Of a DNA stretch of 64,000 bases, positions 26,230 through 34,299 are shown one piece after another. Each line of letters opens with the position of its first letter. The first letter of the stretch is position 1. The stretch covers positions 3,596,001 through 3,660,000 of the forward strand of contig NZ_CP006850.1 in assembly GCF_000523235.1 (NCBI RefSeq). Direction: 5' to 3'. Origin of the DNA: Nocardia nova SH22a. GTDB lineage: Bacteria; Actinomycetota; Actinomycetes; Mycobacteriales; Mycobacteriaceae. The position numbers were made by a program, and so were the translations under genes. The notes below the pieces were generated by a model. That model saw nothing but the letters and a program-made list of their open reading frames with translations. It did not search any database and was not told the origin of the DNA.

Positions 26230-27246
26230 ATGAAGGTTCCGTTCACCTGGAAGGTCACCGGGTGGTTCATGGTGGGATGGTCGGCCGAATTTCCGCAGGG
26301 TGAGACCAAGCCGCTGCGGTATTTCGGTGAAGACCTGGTGGCCTACCGTGACGACTCCGGTGAATTGCATATTCTGACCGGCCACTGCCGCCACCTGGGA
26401 GCGCATCTCGGCCACGGCGGCAAGGTGGTCGGCGATTGCGTCGAGTGCCCGTTCCACGGCTGGCGTTGGGGGCCCGACGGACGCAATCGCAAGATCCCGG
26501 GGGAGGACCGGGTCAATCGCGGTCTGCGCCTGCGGGTCTATCCGGTCAACGAGCAGAACGGCTGTGTGTTCATGTGGCATCAGCCCGAGGGCAAACAGCC
26601 GGACTGGGAGATGCCCGACATCTTCGAACTGTTCCCCGATGTCGGGACCGATCCGTCGGGGTACTACCGGCCGTACCCGGAGTTCTCCCGCAAGACCGAG
26701 CGCGAGCCGGTGCACCCGCAGGTGGTCCTCGAAAACGGCCCCGACAGTTTGCATTTCGAGTACGTGCACGGCGCCACTGTCACTCCGCAGATGCTGGACT
26801 GGCGCGAAGAGGGTCACACCTGGTCGTTCCTGACCGGATGGCCGGACGCGCGCAGCGACGACCCGGACCGGATGGCGTTGCGGATCCATGCGCAGATGTT
26901 CGGTCTCGGCGGTTCCATCAGCGTGTTCGAGGGATCGTCGAAGCATCGGCTGATCTTCGCCACCACGCCGGTCGACGACGAGTGCTCGGATCTGTTCTAT
27001 TCGATCTGGTGGCCGCGCAATCCCGGTGACGAGTCCGACGTCCCGCCGCCCGAGGTCCAGAAGCGCGTCGAGAAGCAGTTCCTGATCACCGTCTGGGAAG
27101 ACCTCAGCATCTGGCGGTATCAGAAGTACGTCGAACACCCGCCGCTGTCGCCTAAGGACGCGAAACCGTATCTGTCCCTGCGGAAATGGGCCACCCAGTT
27201 CTACGACGTGCCTCCCGAGGACGCCGCCGTGAAGGTCGGGTCGTGA
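26230..27246 (+). CDS. Rieske non-heme iron oxygenase, KshA-like
   Basis: 338-residue terminal oxygenase. The Rieske [2Fe-2S] ligands are Cys53, His55, Cys73 and His76; the mononuclear iron site is D172-x2-H175-x4-H180 in NGPDSLHFEYVH. Size and layout match the 3-ketosteroid 9-alpha-hydroxylase oxygenase (KshA) group. It hydroxylates a ring position using electrons from a flavin/ferredoxin reductase; no KshB-type reductase is in the window. ATG 26230 follows GGAGGT. Its stop overlaps the GTG of the following gene. Confidence 0.88.
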   Translation: MKVPFTWKVTGWFMVGWSAEFPQGETKPLRYFGEDLVAYRDDSGELHILTGHCRHLGAHLGHGGKVVGDCVECPFHGWRWGPDGRNRKIPGEDRVNRGLRLRVYPVNEQNGCVFMWHQPEGKQPDWEMPDIFELFPDVGTDPSGYYRPYPEFSRKTEREPVHPQVVLENGPDSLHFEYVHGATVTPQMLDWREEGHTWSFLTGWPDARSDDPDRMALRIHAQMFGLGGSISVFEGSSKHRLIFATTPVDDECSDLFYSIWWPRNPGDESDVPPPEVQKRVEKQFLITVWEDLSIWRYQKYVEHPPLSPKDAKPYLSLRKWATQFYDVPPEDAAVKVGS

Positions 27247-27899
27247 GTGAATCCGGCCGTGCGCGTGGCAATCCGGAGTTGCCCTCGGAACTGATCGCCC
27301 CGCAACACACCGCGGTAGTGGTCCAGGAGTGCCAGGGGGCCGTGGTCGGGCCGAACGCCGGGTTGCCTGCGCTGGCTCGGGAGGCTCAGCGCGAGGCACT
27401 GCCGAATATCGGCCGACTGCTGCCGATCGCGCGTGCCGCGGGCGTGCGAGTCGTGCACTGTGTGGTGACGCGGCGACCCGACGGCCAAGGCTCCAACCAC
27501 AACGCGAAGCTGTTCGAGATCGGCCGCACCGGCGTCGAGGTCACCCCCGGCAGTGCGGGGGCCACGGTGCTACCGGAGCTGGGACCCGAACCGGGCGACC
27601 TCGTCCTGTCGCGGCTGCACGGCCTGGGCCCGATGGGCGGCACCGATCTGGACGCGGTGCTGCGCAACCTCGGTGTCACGACGATCGTCGCGGTCGGAGT
27701 ATCGCTGAACGTGGCCATTCCGAATCTGGTCATGGACGCCGTGAACAGGGCGTATCGCGTCGTGCTGCCCCGCGACGCGGTGGCGGGGGTGCCGCGCGAA
27801 TACGGCGCGGCCGTCATCGACAACACTTTGGGGCTGCTGTCCACGGTGACGACGACTGCCGACCTGATCAGCGCCTGGACGACCCGGGGGCATTCCTGA
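27243..27899 (+). CDS. isochorismatase/cysteine-hydrolase-fold protein with degenerate active site
   Basis: 218-residue isochorismatase-like hydrolase. The fold signatures remain (GGTDLDAVLRNLGV, then VAVGVSLNVA and PRDAVAGVP), but all three catalytic positions differ. The Asp of the N-terminal DxQ motif aligns with Glu in VVQECQ, the Lys region reads SRLHG, and the Cys of GVxTNxC is Ala (GVSLNVA). It may be a non-hydrolytic or differently catalysed member. GTG 27243 overlaps the Rieske oxygenase stop (GTGA). Last gene of the operon that starts at 21482. Confidence 0.8.
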   Translation: MSESGRARGNPELPSELIAPQHTAVVVQECQGAVVGPNAGLPALAREAQREALPNIGRLLPIARAAGVRVVHCVVTRRPDGQGSNHNAKLFEIGRTGVEVTPGSAGATVLPELGPEPGDLVLSRLHGLGPMGGTDLDAVLRNLGVTTIVAVGVSLNVAIPNLVMDAVNRAYRVVLPRDAVAGVPREYGAAVIDNTLGLLSTVTTTADLISAWTTRGHS

Positions 27900-27905
27900 G
27901 GCCAG

Positions 27906-27985
27906 GCCCGAACAGATCGTGCAATCCTCGGCAATATTTCGGGAATTCCCGCTGGAGGGCCCTTCTTCGCACGATTTGTTCGGGC
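27906..27985. repeat. 17-bp inverted repeat flanking a 46-bp spacer
   Basis: 27906-27922 and 27969-27985 are inverted copies with one mismatch in 17, located just after the isochorismatase-like gene. They could form a long-looped terminator or be ends of a lost small element. The remaining gap to 28170 holds nothing else recognisable. This is also where the operator-bearing island gives way to accessory DNA. Confidence 0.5.
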
Positions 27986-28170
27986 ATCACATGTTGTCCG
28001 ACCGGCATATCAGAAGCACCGCGCCATCACGCTCCACGAACGCTCCGGCACTCGGCCGGACGCTGTTCGCAGCGGGGGCGTGAGGGTCGTTGTGATAGTC
28101 GATTCGCCGTCCCATGAAGTCAGAACAGTGCGGGTCACCGTGTCTGCCAGGCAATCTGGGTCTCCCGAAG

Positions 28171-28866
28171 TCAGTTGTCGTCGGACTCGTTCTTCGGGAA
28201 GTACCGCAGGAGTGTGACGTCGCCGATCTGGGTCACGTCGGCCAGTTGCATCCGTCTGCGTGGCCCGCCGGGGAACTCGGCGGGGTTGACGAACCGGGGT
28301 GCGTCGGCTTGGCCGATGAGCAGCGGGGCGACGGCGAGGTGGAGTTCGTCGGCGAGACCGGCGGCGAGGATGGCGGTGTGGATGCTGGTGCCGCCTTCGA
28401 TCATCAGCCGATCGATGTCGCGGGCGCCGAGGTCATCGAGCATGGCGCCGAAATCGACTGCCTCGCCGAGTGATACGACGGTGGCGAGTTCGCCGAGGCG
28501 GTCGCGGAGGTTCTCGGCGCCGGTGTCGGTGGTGTAGACGAGCGGGATGCGATCCTCGACGCCGTAGTGCCAGAAGTGAGCGGCCGGGTCCAGGTTGCCG
28601 GAGCCGGTGACCACGATCTTCTGCAGATGTGCGGGTTTACCGGCTGCGGCGCGGGCCGCCAGGCGTTCGGGGCTCTTGATGATCAGGCGTGGGTTGTCGC
28701 GGCGCAGGGTTTCCGCGCCGATGAGGATGGCGTCGCATTCGGTGCGTACGACTTCGACGCGGTCGAAGTCGGCCTCGTTGGACAGATAGAGCCGTTCGGG
28801 AATGGTGTCGTCGATGTAGCCGTCCACGCTGGCCGCGACGGACAGCACTACGTACGGTCGGGGCAC
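28171..28866 (-). CDS. RibD-C/dihydrofolate-reductase-like protein
   Basis: 231-residue RibD C-terminal/DHFR-fold reductase: PYVVLSVAASVDGYI at the N terminus, AILIGAETLRRDNP near 55, and IEGGTSIHTAIL near 160, typical of pyrimidine/pterin-type NADPH reductases. The physiological substrate of this stand-alone family is not known. GTG at 28866 has GGAAGG 7 nt upstream and overlaps the end of the XRE regulator gene by 19 nt, so the two are co-transcribed. It is unrelated to the catabolic island. Confidence 0.87.
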   Translation of the reverse strand: MPRPYVVLSVAASVDGYIDDTIPERLYLSNEADFDRVEVVRTECDAILIGAETLRRDNPRLIIKSPERLAARAAAGKPAHLQKIVVTGSGNLDPAAHFWHYGVEDRIPLVYTTDTGAENLRDRLGELATVVSLGEAVDFGAMLDDLGARDIDRLMIEGGTSIHTAILAAGLADELHLAVAPLLIGQADAPRFVNPAEFPGGPRRRMQLADVTQIGDVTLLRYFPKNESDDN

Positions 28867-30200
28867 GATGTTGCCTTCCATTGCTGGAACTCGTTGACGA
28901 ATTCGCCGACGCCGGGCTGGGTGCTGGCGGGATCCATCATGTCCGCAAGAATGGTGACGCGCTCCATGATGCGTTGCGAACCGGTGGCCATGCCGATCTG
29001 CAGGGCCGGGGTGCCCAGTGCCGCTGCGGGTTCGATGTGTCCGGCGGACATGTGCGCGACGGCCGAGCGCGCGAGGTAGACCCCGCGGTCGCGCGGGTAG
29101 CCGGTCTGCATGTGCGTGGTCGCGCGGTCGAATTGTGTGATGGCGGTTGTGTGGTCGCCGAGTGTGGTGAGGCTGTGGGCTTGGTAGGCGTCGATGTAGG
29201 AGTGATCCAGGAACAATCCCCACGCGGGGTCGGTGTCGGCCCGGTCGACCAGAGCACGGGCGGCGTCGTAGGTGCGGGCGCTCGCGGTCGGATTGCCCTC
29301 GAGTGCGTGGGCGTGGGCGTTGTAGGCCACGGCGGCGGCGGGAAACCAGCTGGTTGGCGGTGCCGCCCGGCAGGTGGCCTCGGCGAACTCCCTGGCTTCG
29401 CCGAAATCGCCCATGTCACAGGCGATCTGGCACATCCGGACCAGTGACAGCCCGATGTGATAATCATCCCCGAGTTGATGCGACCACATCAGTGCCTTCT
29501 CGGCCCAGTACTGCGCTTGGTCGAAGGCCAATTGATCCTGAAACTGTCCGGCGGCCACCACCGCGTACTTGGCCAGCAGCCGCAGAATTCCTTGCGAATC
29601 GACAGCTTTGGCCCGTTTCAGTGCCTGCATTCGGGTGATAGCGCCGAGCACCTCGGGCAATGCCTCCGGTGCGCCGTAGAGGTTTTCGGATTCGATGACA
29701 TTCATCCACTTGTCGTTGAAATGTTTGATGTGATCGACATCGGTGTGGGCGAACATCGCGGCGATCGGCTTGGACGACATCGCCGCGTTCGCGGCGACGC
29801 CGACAGCACCGGCTCCGACGCCGAAAATGAAGTTGCGGCGTGGTACTGACACCAGAACCACCTCTCCTGTAGCGGTCCGGGTCGGCACCAGAACGTGGTC
29901 GATATCAACACCGGATTCGCGCAGGGTGCCGTGTTTGTGCCCGGCCTCGATCCCCACGGTAGTCCCACCATCGAGTAACGACCAGAACCGTTCGACGACA
30001 ACAGCGTCCGCTTCGCGGAGCTTGCGGTCCATCCGCGCGGCGTAGGGAGCGCTCAGCTCGATGGTTTCCTTGCGTCGTTCCCATTTCTTCACCGCCTCCA
30101 CCGACACTCCGGTATGGGCCGCGAATACCTCGCGTTTCATGCCCAGCGCGGCCCGGAACGCGGCGACGTCCCGCCCTGTCCATCGTCCAACCGTGTGCAT
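28848..30200 (-). CDS. XRE-family HTH regulator with TPR-like C-terminal region
   Basis: 450 residues. An N-terminal helix-turn-helix (about 8-40: REVFAAHTGVSVEAVKKWERRKE) is followed by a linker with a short Gly/Ala-rich hydrophobic stretch (FIFGVGAGAVGVAANAAM) and a long helical TPR-like region (about 190-430). Such proteins are abundant in Nocardia and Streptomyces and probably control the adjacent small genes; the signal is unknown. It is divergent from the small genes beginning at 30371 with a 170-bp gap that holds no island operator. Confidence 0.87.
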   Translation of the reverse strand: MHTVGRWTGRDVAAFRAALGMKREVFAAHTGVSVEAVKKWERRKETIELSAPYAARMDRKLREADAVVVERFWSLLDGGTTVGIEAGHKHGTLRESGVDIDHVLVPTRTATGEVVLVSVPRRNFIFGVGAGAVGVAANAAMSSKPIAAMFAHTDVDHIKHFNDKWMNVIESENLYGAPEALPEVLGAITRMQALKRAKAVDSQGILRLLAKYAVVAAGQFQDQLAFDQAQYWAEKALMWSHQLGDDYHIGLSLVRMCQIACDMGDFGEAREFAEATCRAAPPTSWFPAAAVAYNAHAHALEGNPTASARTYDAARALVDRADTDPAWGLFLDHSYIDAYQAHSLTTLGDHTTAITQFDRATTHMQTGYPRDRGVYLARSAVAHMSAGHIEPAAALGTPALQIGMATGSQRIMERVTILADMMDPASTQPGVGEFVNEFQQWKATSCPDRT

Positions 30201-30370
30201 CCGTGCCCCCAGTCACGTGTCGAGTGCACCGAGCGTACCCCTGGCGTAACCCCTTCGTACCTGTTGTGACCTGCACTGTCACGCGAAGGTTGAAGCAAGC
30301 CCCGCCGCCGGGTGCCGCAGACCTCGGCGGTGGGTGCGAACCAATTCGCATACCGGAAAGTGAGGTGACC

Positions 30371-30439
30371 GTGGGGACCGCTGTGCTCAGCGAACCGGAT
30401 GACTGCCGCTACCCGTACGACATCGGAGGGCGATCGTGA
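30371..30439 (+). CDS. possible 22-residue leader-like microprotein
   Basis: A short GTG-started frame overlapping the next small gene by GTGA, with coding-like third positions (about 77% G/C) and the sequence VGTAVLSEPDDCRYPYDIGG. It may also start at GTG 30365. Function unknown; it could be a translation-coupling leader. Confidence 0.4.
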   Translation: MGTAVLSEPDDCRYPYDIGGRS

Positions 30440-30603
30440 TCGCGTTGACGATCGGCAGCCTGGCGGCGGCCGTCGGGATCTATCTCGTCATTGTGCTGTG
30501 GCCGCAACGTGTTCCGAAGGATCGCAGTGTGACGGAGATCCGACGTCGGGCCGAATCCGAGCGCCGGGCCGACTACCGGGGAGGGAACGCACATGGACGA
30601 TGA
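30436..30603 (+). CDS. small single-pass membrane protein (55 aa)
   Basis: GTG start overlapping the preceding stop. Residues about 2-22 form one hydrophobic helix (IALTIGSLAAAVGIYLVIVL), followed by a strongly basic, Arg-rich cytoplasmic tail. It overlaps the start of the resolvase-like gene by 11 nt. No family recognised. A 5'-truncated, frameshifted trace of its tail recurs before the second copy of the module near 33617. Confidence 0.55.
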   Translation: MIALTIGSLAAAVGIYLVIVLWPQRVPKDRSVTEIRRRAESERRADYRGGNAHGR

Positions 30604-31120
30604 AGACCCGCCCCGCGCAATGGGTTATGTGTGTATCGACCTGGTGAAGACGGTTACCGGGCTGGACTTCCAGGCTCGGAAGGTCGCCGCGCGGCTCGGC
30701 TACGAGTACGCCGGATTGTGCCGTAGCACCAGTCTGATCGTGCCCGAGGCATTGCTGGATCATGTTGCCACGCACAGGATCGAACTGCTGATCGTTCCCG
30801 ACCTGATGCACCTGCGCGGCCGGATTCCCGCGGACCTCGCCGATCTCACGGATATCTACGACCTCGCTGCAAACCGGATCTATGAGCGTGAGGGGGCGTA
30901 CGCGCCCGACGAAGGTCACCGACCGAACCCGCTGGCGGCACCGTGACCGACACCAGAGCACCACTGCCACAGCGGTATTCGTGCGATGCGACCGGACCGG
31001 GCTGGTCGGCGGCGATCGCGTCCTTGGACGCTCTGCTCGTTGCTCTGCGGGCATGGCAACCGACCGGGCTACCACCCGCGCTTCCCACGGAGCAGGACAT
31101 CGCCGCGCTGACGACTTTGG
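30518..31120 (+). repeat. segmental duplication, copy 1
   Basis: About 600 bp closely matching 33617-34213 in the same orientation. It starts inside the small membrane-protein gene and covers the resolvase-like gene and the following small gene. Boundaries estimated by eye. Confidence 0.8.
30593..30946 (+). CDS. serine-resolvase N-domain-like small protein (no catalytic Ser seen)
   Basis: 117 residues. The pattern MGYVCID, then LGYEYAG, then RIELLIVPDLMHLRGR recalls the serine-recombinase N-terminal fold (GYVRVS ... LDRLGR). The catalytic Ser position is not conserved and no DNA-binding C-terminal part is present, so recombinase activity is unlikely. ATG 30593 follows GGGGAGGG. Its stop overlaps the GTG of the next gene. 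About 86% identical to the protein at 33689. Confidence 0.65.
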   Translation: MDDEDPPRAMGYVCIDLVKTVTGLDFQARKVAARLGYEYAGLCRSTSLIVPEALLDHVATHRIELLIVPDLMHLRGRIPADLADLTDIYDLAANRIYEREGAYAPDEGHRPNPLAAP

Positions 31121-31128
31121 GGCGGTAA
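30943..31128 (+). CDS. small protein of unknown function, copy 1 (61 aa)
   Basis: GTG start overlapping the preceding stop by 4 nt. The product has a Trp-containing amphipathic helix (WSAAIASLDALLVALRAW) and ends ALTTLG. It occurs only next to the resolvase-like gene here, twice, so the pair probably works together. No recognised family. Confidence 0.6.
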   Translation: MTDTRAPLPQRYSCDATGPGWSAAIASLDALLVALRAWQPTGLPPALPTEQDIAALTTLGR

Positions 31129-31233
31129 TACGGGATTCCAATACGTGAGGTAGCGCCAGCTGAAAAGGATTCTCCTGCATCCGCAGGCAGGTCAACCTGT
31201 CACCCGATCCTGCAGCAGCCCGTCACGGTGCGC

Positions 31234-32088
31234 TCACCGACGGCGAATGGCTCCGGACGTAAACCACTGAACGAGAGTCACAGCAGCATGCGTTGCCATC
31301 TGGGCGGCCTCCCGGGTGATCGGCACCGCGCGTGTGACGCCTTCGTGGCGGTCTGTGTGTCCGTCCCACAACAGGCGAATCATCTGAACCACCACGGTCA
31401 TTGGCTGCGATACTCCTGATCTGTCGTTGATCGCCATCTGGTAGAGATGGCCCTGCCGATCAAGCTGTCCCAGAACGTGCCCCAGCGTTGCGCCAGCCTG
31501 ATTCGGCACAACAACCGGGATCGCCGCCGCTTCCACGGCCAAGATAGCCTCGCGGTACGCCGTAGACGGGTCCGGATGGAGTCTGTACGCCGCATCCCAT
31601 GCGGTCTGCAAATGGGCTGCTCCAGCGTCACGACCGGCTCGGACCGCACTTTCCGTAGTTTCGCGAGCCGCCGCCGTCACTGTCGAGTCGTGCCGCCTCT
31701 CCAGAAAGTCGCCACTCTTGCCGACCTTCCAGACCGAACGGCCGTCCCGCAGAACTGCATCAACCTTCCCGACATAGTCGGGGACCAACATGCCCATGTA
31801 GCTGGTGCTGTGGATCATGGCATGCAACGTCGCATCGACCCACTCCAGAAGTGAGTGCGTCGGCACCCCCTGCGCGTTGTTGCCATACCAGTATCGGTCA
31901 CGGGGAATGTAGCGCAGTCGGGCCATGACCTGCTGACGCCACCCGTCATCGTGCAGACGGCGACTCAACCACTCTCGCAACGGGTATTCCAGCCATTCGG
32001 GCACACCCTCGTACCAAGCCGGATCGGCGGGTCGTCCCGCGTTTCGGTCGTTGAAGGATTGCCATGCCTGAGCCCCGTGGACAGTCAT
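31234..32088 (-). CDS. hypothetical protein with Abi_C/HEPN-like C terminus
   Basis: 284 residues. The N-terminal 90 residues are rich in Trp/Tyr/Arg (WYEGVPEWLEYPLREWL; YIPRDRYWYG). The C-terminal part (about 205-280) carries a helical RHEG-type segment followed by ITREAAQMATHAAVTLVQW, similar in layout to abortive-infection C-terminal (HEPN-related) domains where an R-x4-6-H motif forms an RNase site. A defence role is only a suggestion. It stands alone on the minus strand. Confidence 0.6.
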   Translation of the reverse strand: MTVHGAQAWQSFNDRNAGRPADPAWYEGVPEWLEYPLREWLSRRLHDDGWRQQVMARLRYIPRDRYWYGNNAQGVPTHSLLEWVDATLHAMIHSTSYMGMLVPDYVGKVDAVLRDGRSVWKVGKSGDFLERRHDSTVTAAARETTESAVRAGRDAGAAHLQTAWDAAYRLHPDPSTAYREAILAVEAAAIPVVVPNQAGATLGHVLGQLDRQGHLYQMAINDRSGVSQPMTVVVQMIRLLWDGHTDRHEGVTRAVPITREAAQMATHAAVTLVQWFTSGAIRRR

Positions 32089-32449
32089 GAGGTTCGAGCG
32101 TAGCGACGAATCGGCAGCAGTGCGACAAACTTTCAGGCGAGTGGTCCTTCAGATCCAATGGCGGGCGTCAGTTCTGAGTGGATCTGAACCACCAACCGCG
32201 ATCTCCGGTCGCTGGGTGTGCCGGTTGTGGCGACAATATCTTCGCGGGATTCACCGTGCGCGAATGCAGTCGGCCGTTTCCGGTGGTATGTCGGTATTCC
32301 TGAGCACTCGACGACGTGAATCGCCCTGTCGCGCTGGCCTGGGGCAGCCAGCGTGGACCAACATCAGACCAATTGGCCGGTTCCCGCCGGAACGTCGGGT
32401 TCGAAGCTGTGATGTCCTGACGAGGAAACAACGAGATGACCTTGGCATC

Positions 32450-32576
32450 GCATGCAGGAGAGGATATAATGCACAATCGACTGTCGCACTCAGTGATACG
32501 ACGTCGGCCCAGTCGCCGAGACGGTCGCACAGCGTCTCGGCGCGCCGGTGTCGGTGGTGTCGAGGGGCGGACGCGT
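32450..32576 (-). pseudogene. remnant of a RibD/DHFR-like gene
   Basis: About 100 bp around 32473-32575 match 28450-28551 inside the intact DHFR-like gene (shared blocks AATCGACTG, AGTGATACGACG, GCCGGTGTCGGTGGTGT), but reading frames are broken. The fragment TTDTGA of the protein can still be read. The rest of the 32089-32655 gap shows no other gene. Confidence 0.6.
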
Positions 32577-32655
32577 GCCGAACCGCTGGCCGTGCCGGGT
32601 TGAGCGCCGCGCGATACCCTGCGGACTGTCCACAACCGTTGTTCGAGGGAGCCCT

Positions 32656-32967
32656 ATGTCGTTCGCGCTGGTCGTGAAATTCACTCTGGAGAACGAGACC
32701 AAAGCGGTAGCTTTCGATGCACTCGTCGCCGATACTGTCCGGGCGATCATCGACCATGAACCGGGCACTCTGGTATACGCCACCTACACGGTCACTGACG
32801 AACCGTTGGCGCGTGTCTTTTACGAGGTCTATCGCGACCGAGCGGCGTTCGATGAGCATGAGCGGCAGCCGCACACCCGTCACTTTCTGGAACAGCGCGG
32901 CCAATATATCGAGTCGTTCCGCGTCGAGTTCCTGACACCCGGCGTGACGAAAGGGCTACCGGCATAG
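32656..32967 (+). CDS. antibiotic-biosynthesis-monooxygenase (ABM)-fold protein
   Basis: 103-residue dimeric alpha/beta-barrel-type ABM/quinol-monooxygenase domain: VVKFTLENETKAVAFDAL, then EPGTLVYATYTV, then VYRDRAAFDEHERQPHTRHF and a final beta strand. Members oxidise quinols without cofactor or act as small sensors; specificity cannot be read. ATG 32656 is preceded by GGGAG. It is embedded among decayed copies of other genes and is itself intact. Confidence 0.8.
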   Translation: MSFALVVKFTLENETKAVAFDALVADTVRAIIDHEPGTLVYATYTVTDEPLARVFYEVYRDRAAFDEHERQPHTRHFLEQRGQYIESFRVEFLTPGVTKGLPA

Positions 32968-33620
32968 TCAGAGTCGGTCGGCAATTCCACACCACACCGC
33001 GAACCCGTGCACAGTATCCACATTGCGAGCCTCCGCGCGTGCCAGTGCCCGCACGTTTTCGTGAACCATCGGGTTGTAGCGAGTTTGGGCTGGCGTGATT
33101 GCCCTCGCTTTCTCTAGAGCGCCGAAAGCTTGGCGACGGTTGCCGTGCAGCAGGTAGGCCCGTGAAAGGTCGATGAAGTGGTGGCCCGCACGCTCTTTCG
33201 GGGCCTCGGCAGGAATGACCAACGACTGCGCACGACTGAGTGCATCGGTTCCATCCATCGCCTCCACTGCGCGAGCGACCGACCAGATATCGACGTTCGT
33301 TGGACCGAACGACAGAATCGGGTCACGGTCATCACCGACGCGCGCGGCTGCCTCTCGCGCTTCGGCGAGGTGTGCATCGGCAGCGTCGCGATTCCCCGTA
33401 CCGCGATGCTGCCAGCCCGGACTGCAAATGCAGGCCGCCCCACGCGATTAGATAGGAGCGTCGGCCGACGTCGAGTCGCGGTTCGATGTCAGCTCGGCAG
33501 CGCTCGAGGAAATTTAGGGCTGCCGCCAGTCTCCGCCGAAGGTGAGTAGCGCGGCCCGCTGGAACTGGCTGGTTGCCATCCACAGTTGGTTGCCGGATTC
33601 ATATGTCGCCCAGGCGATCC
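32968..33620 (-). pseudogene. decayed regulator C terminus (TPR-like), at least two frameshifts
   Basis: Joining three frames gives a continuous TPR-type C-terminal region: WATYESGNQLWMATSQF (near 33600), then LNFLERCRADIEPRLD and GLHLQSGLAASRYG (33400-33510), then NRDAADAHLAEAREAAARVG to the stop at 32968. Frame changes fall near 33510-33520 and 33395. The N-terminal HTH part is missing; the break coincides with the left end of the second duplicated block (33617). It is a different regulator from the intact one at 28848. Confidence 0.75.
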
Positions 33621-34213
33621 AGCGTGACGGAGATCCGACACCGGGTCGAATCCCGAGCGCCGGGCCCACTACCGGGGAGGGAACGCGCATGGACGATGAA
33701 GAACCCCGCGCAATGGGTTACGTGTGCATCGACCTGGTGAAGACCGTTACCGGGCTGGACATTCAAACCCGGAAGGTCGCCACGCGGCTCGGGTACGAGT
33801 ATGCCGGATTGTGCCGCAACAGCAGTCTGATCATGGCCGAGGCGCTGTTGGATCATGTCAGTGCGCACAGGATCGAACTTCTGATCGTTCCCGGCCTGAT
33901 GCACCTGCGTGGCCGGATTCCCGCGGACCTCGCTGATCTCACCGATATCCACGACCTCGTGGCGAATCGGACCTACGAACGCGAGGGTGCGTACGCGCCC
34001 GACGAGGGCCACAGCCCGAGCCCGCTGGCAGCACCGTGACCGATTCCAGAACTCCACTGCCGCAGCGAAATCCGTGCGACACGAGCGCGCCGGACTGGTC
34101 GGCGGCAATCGCGTCGTTGGACAGCCTGCTCGCGGCTCTGCGGGCGTGGCAGCCGACCGGGCAGCCGCCTGCGCCCCCCACGGAGAAGGATATCGTCGCG
34201 CTGACAACTCTCG
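33617..34213 (+). repeat. segmental duplication, copy 2
   Basis: Same-orientation copy of 30518-31120. Its left end abuts the truncated regulator pseudogene; its right end runs into the 3' end of dapA. Confidence 0.8.
33689..34039 (+). CDS. serine-resolvase N-domain-like small protein, copy 2
   Basis: 116 residues, about 86% identical to the protein at 30593 by eye, with the same MGYVCIDLVKTVTG start and LMHLRGRIPADLADLTDI core. The 5' flank has lost the small membrane gene that precedes copy 1, but the GGGGAGGG ribosome site is kept. It is likely still translated, as differences are mainly substitutions without frameshift. Confidence 0.65.
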   Translation: MDDEEPRAMGYVCIDLVKTVTGLDIQTRKVATRLGYEYAGLCRNSSLIMAEALLDHVSAHRIELLIVPGLMHLRGRIPADLADLTDIHDLVANRTYEREGAYAPDEGHSPSPLAAP

Positions 34214-34299
34214 GGGCGGCAGGGGCGGACCTCGTTCCGGCGAACAGGCCGGTCTACAGCAGACCGGATTCCTCGAGTCCGGCGCGCAGGCGTTGCTGA
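34036..34299 (+). CDS. small protein of unknown function, copy 2 (extended C terminus)
   Basis: 87-residue counterpart of the 61-residue protein at 30943; the first 60 residues align (WSAAIASLDSLLAALRAW). The copy-1 stop region is altered here (GGGGCGGCAG instead of GGGGCGGTAA), so the frame reads on for 27 residues into the convergent dapA end. The extension is probably a side effect of the duplication. Confidence 0.55.
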   Translation: MTDSRTPLPQRNPCDTSAPDWSAAIASLDSLLAALRAWQPTGQPPAPPTEKDIVALTTLGAAGADLVPANRPVYSRPDSSSPARRRC

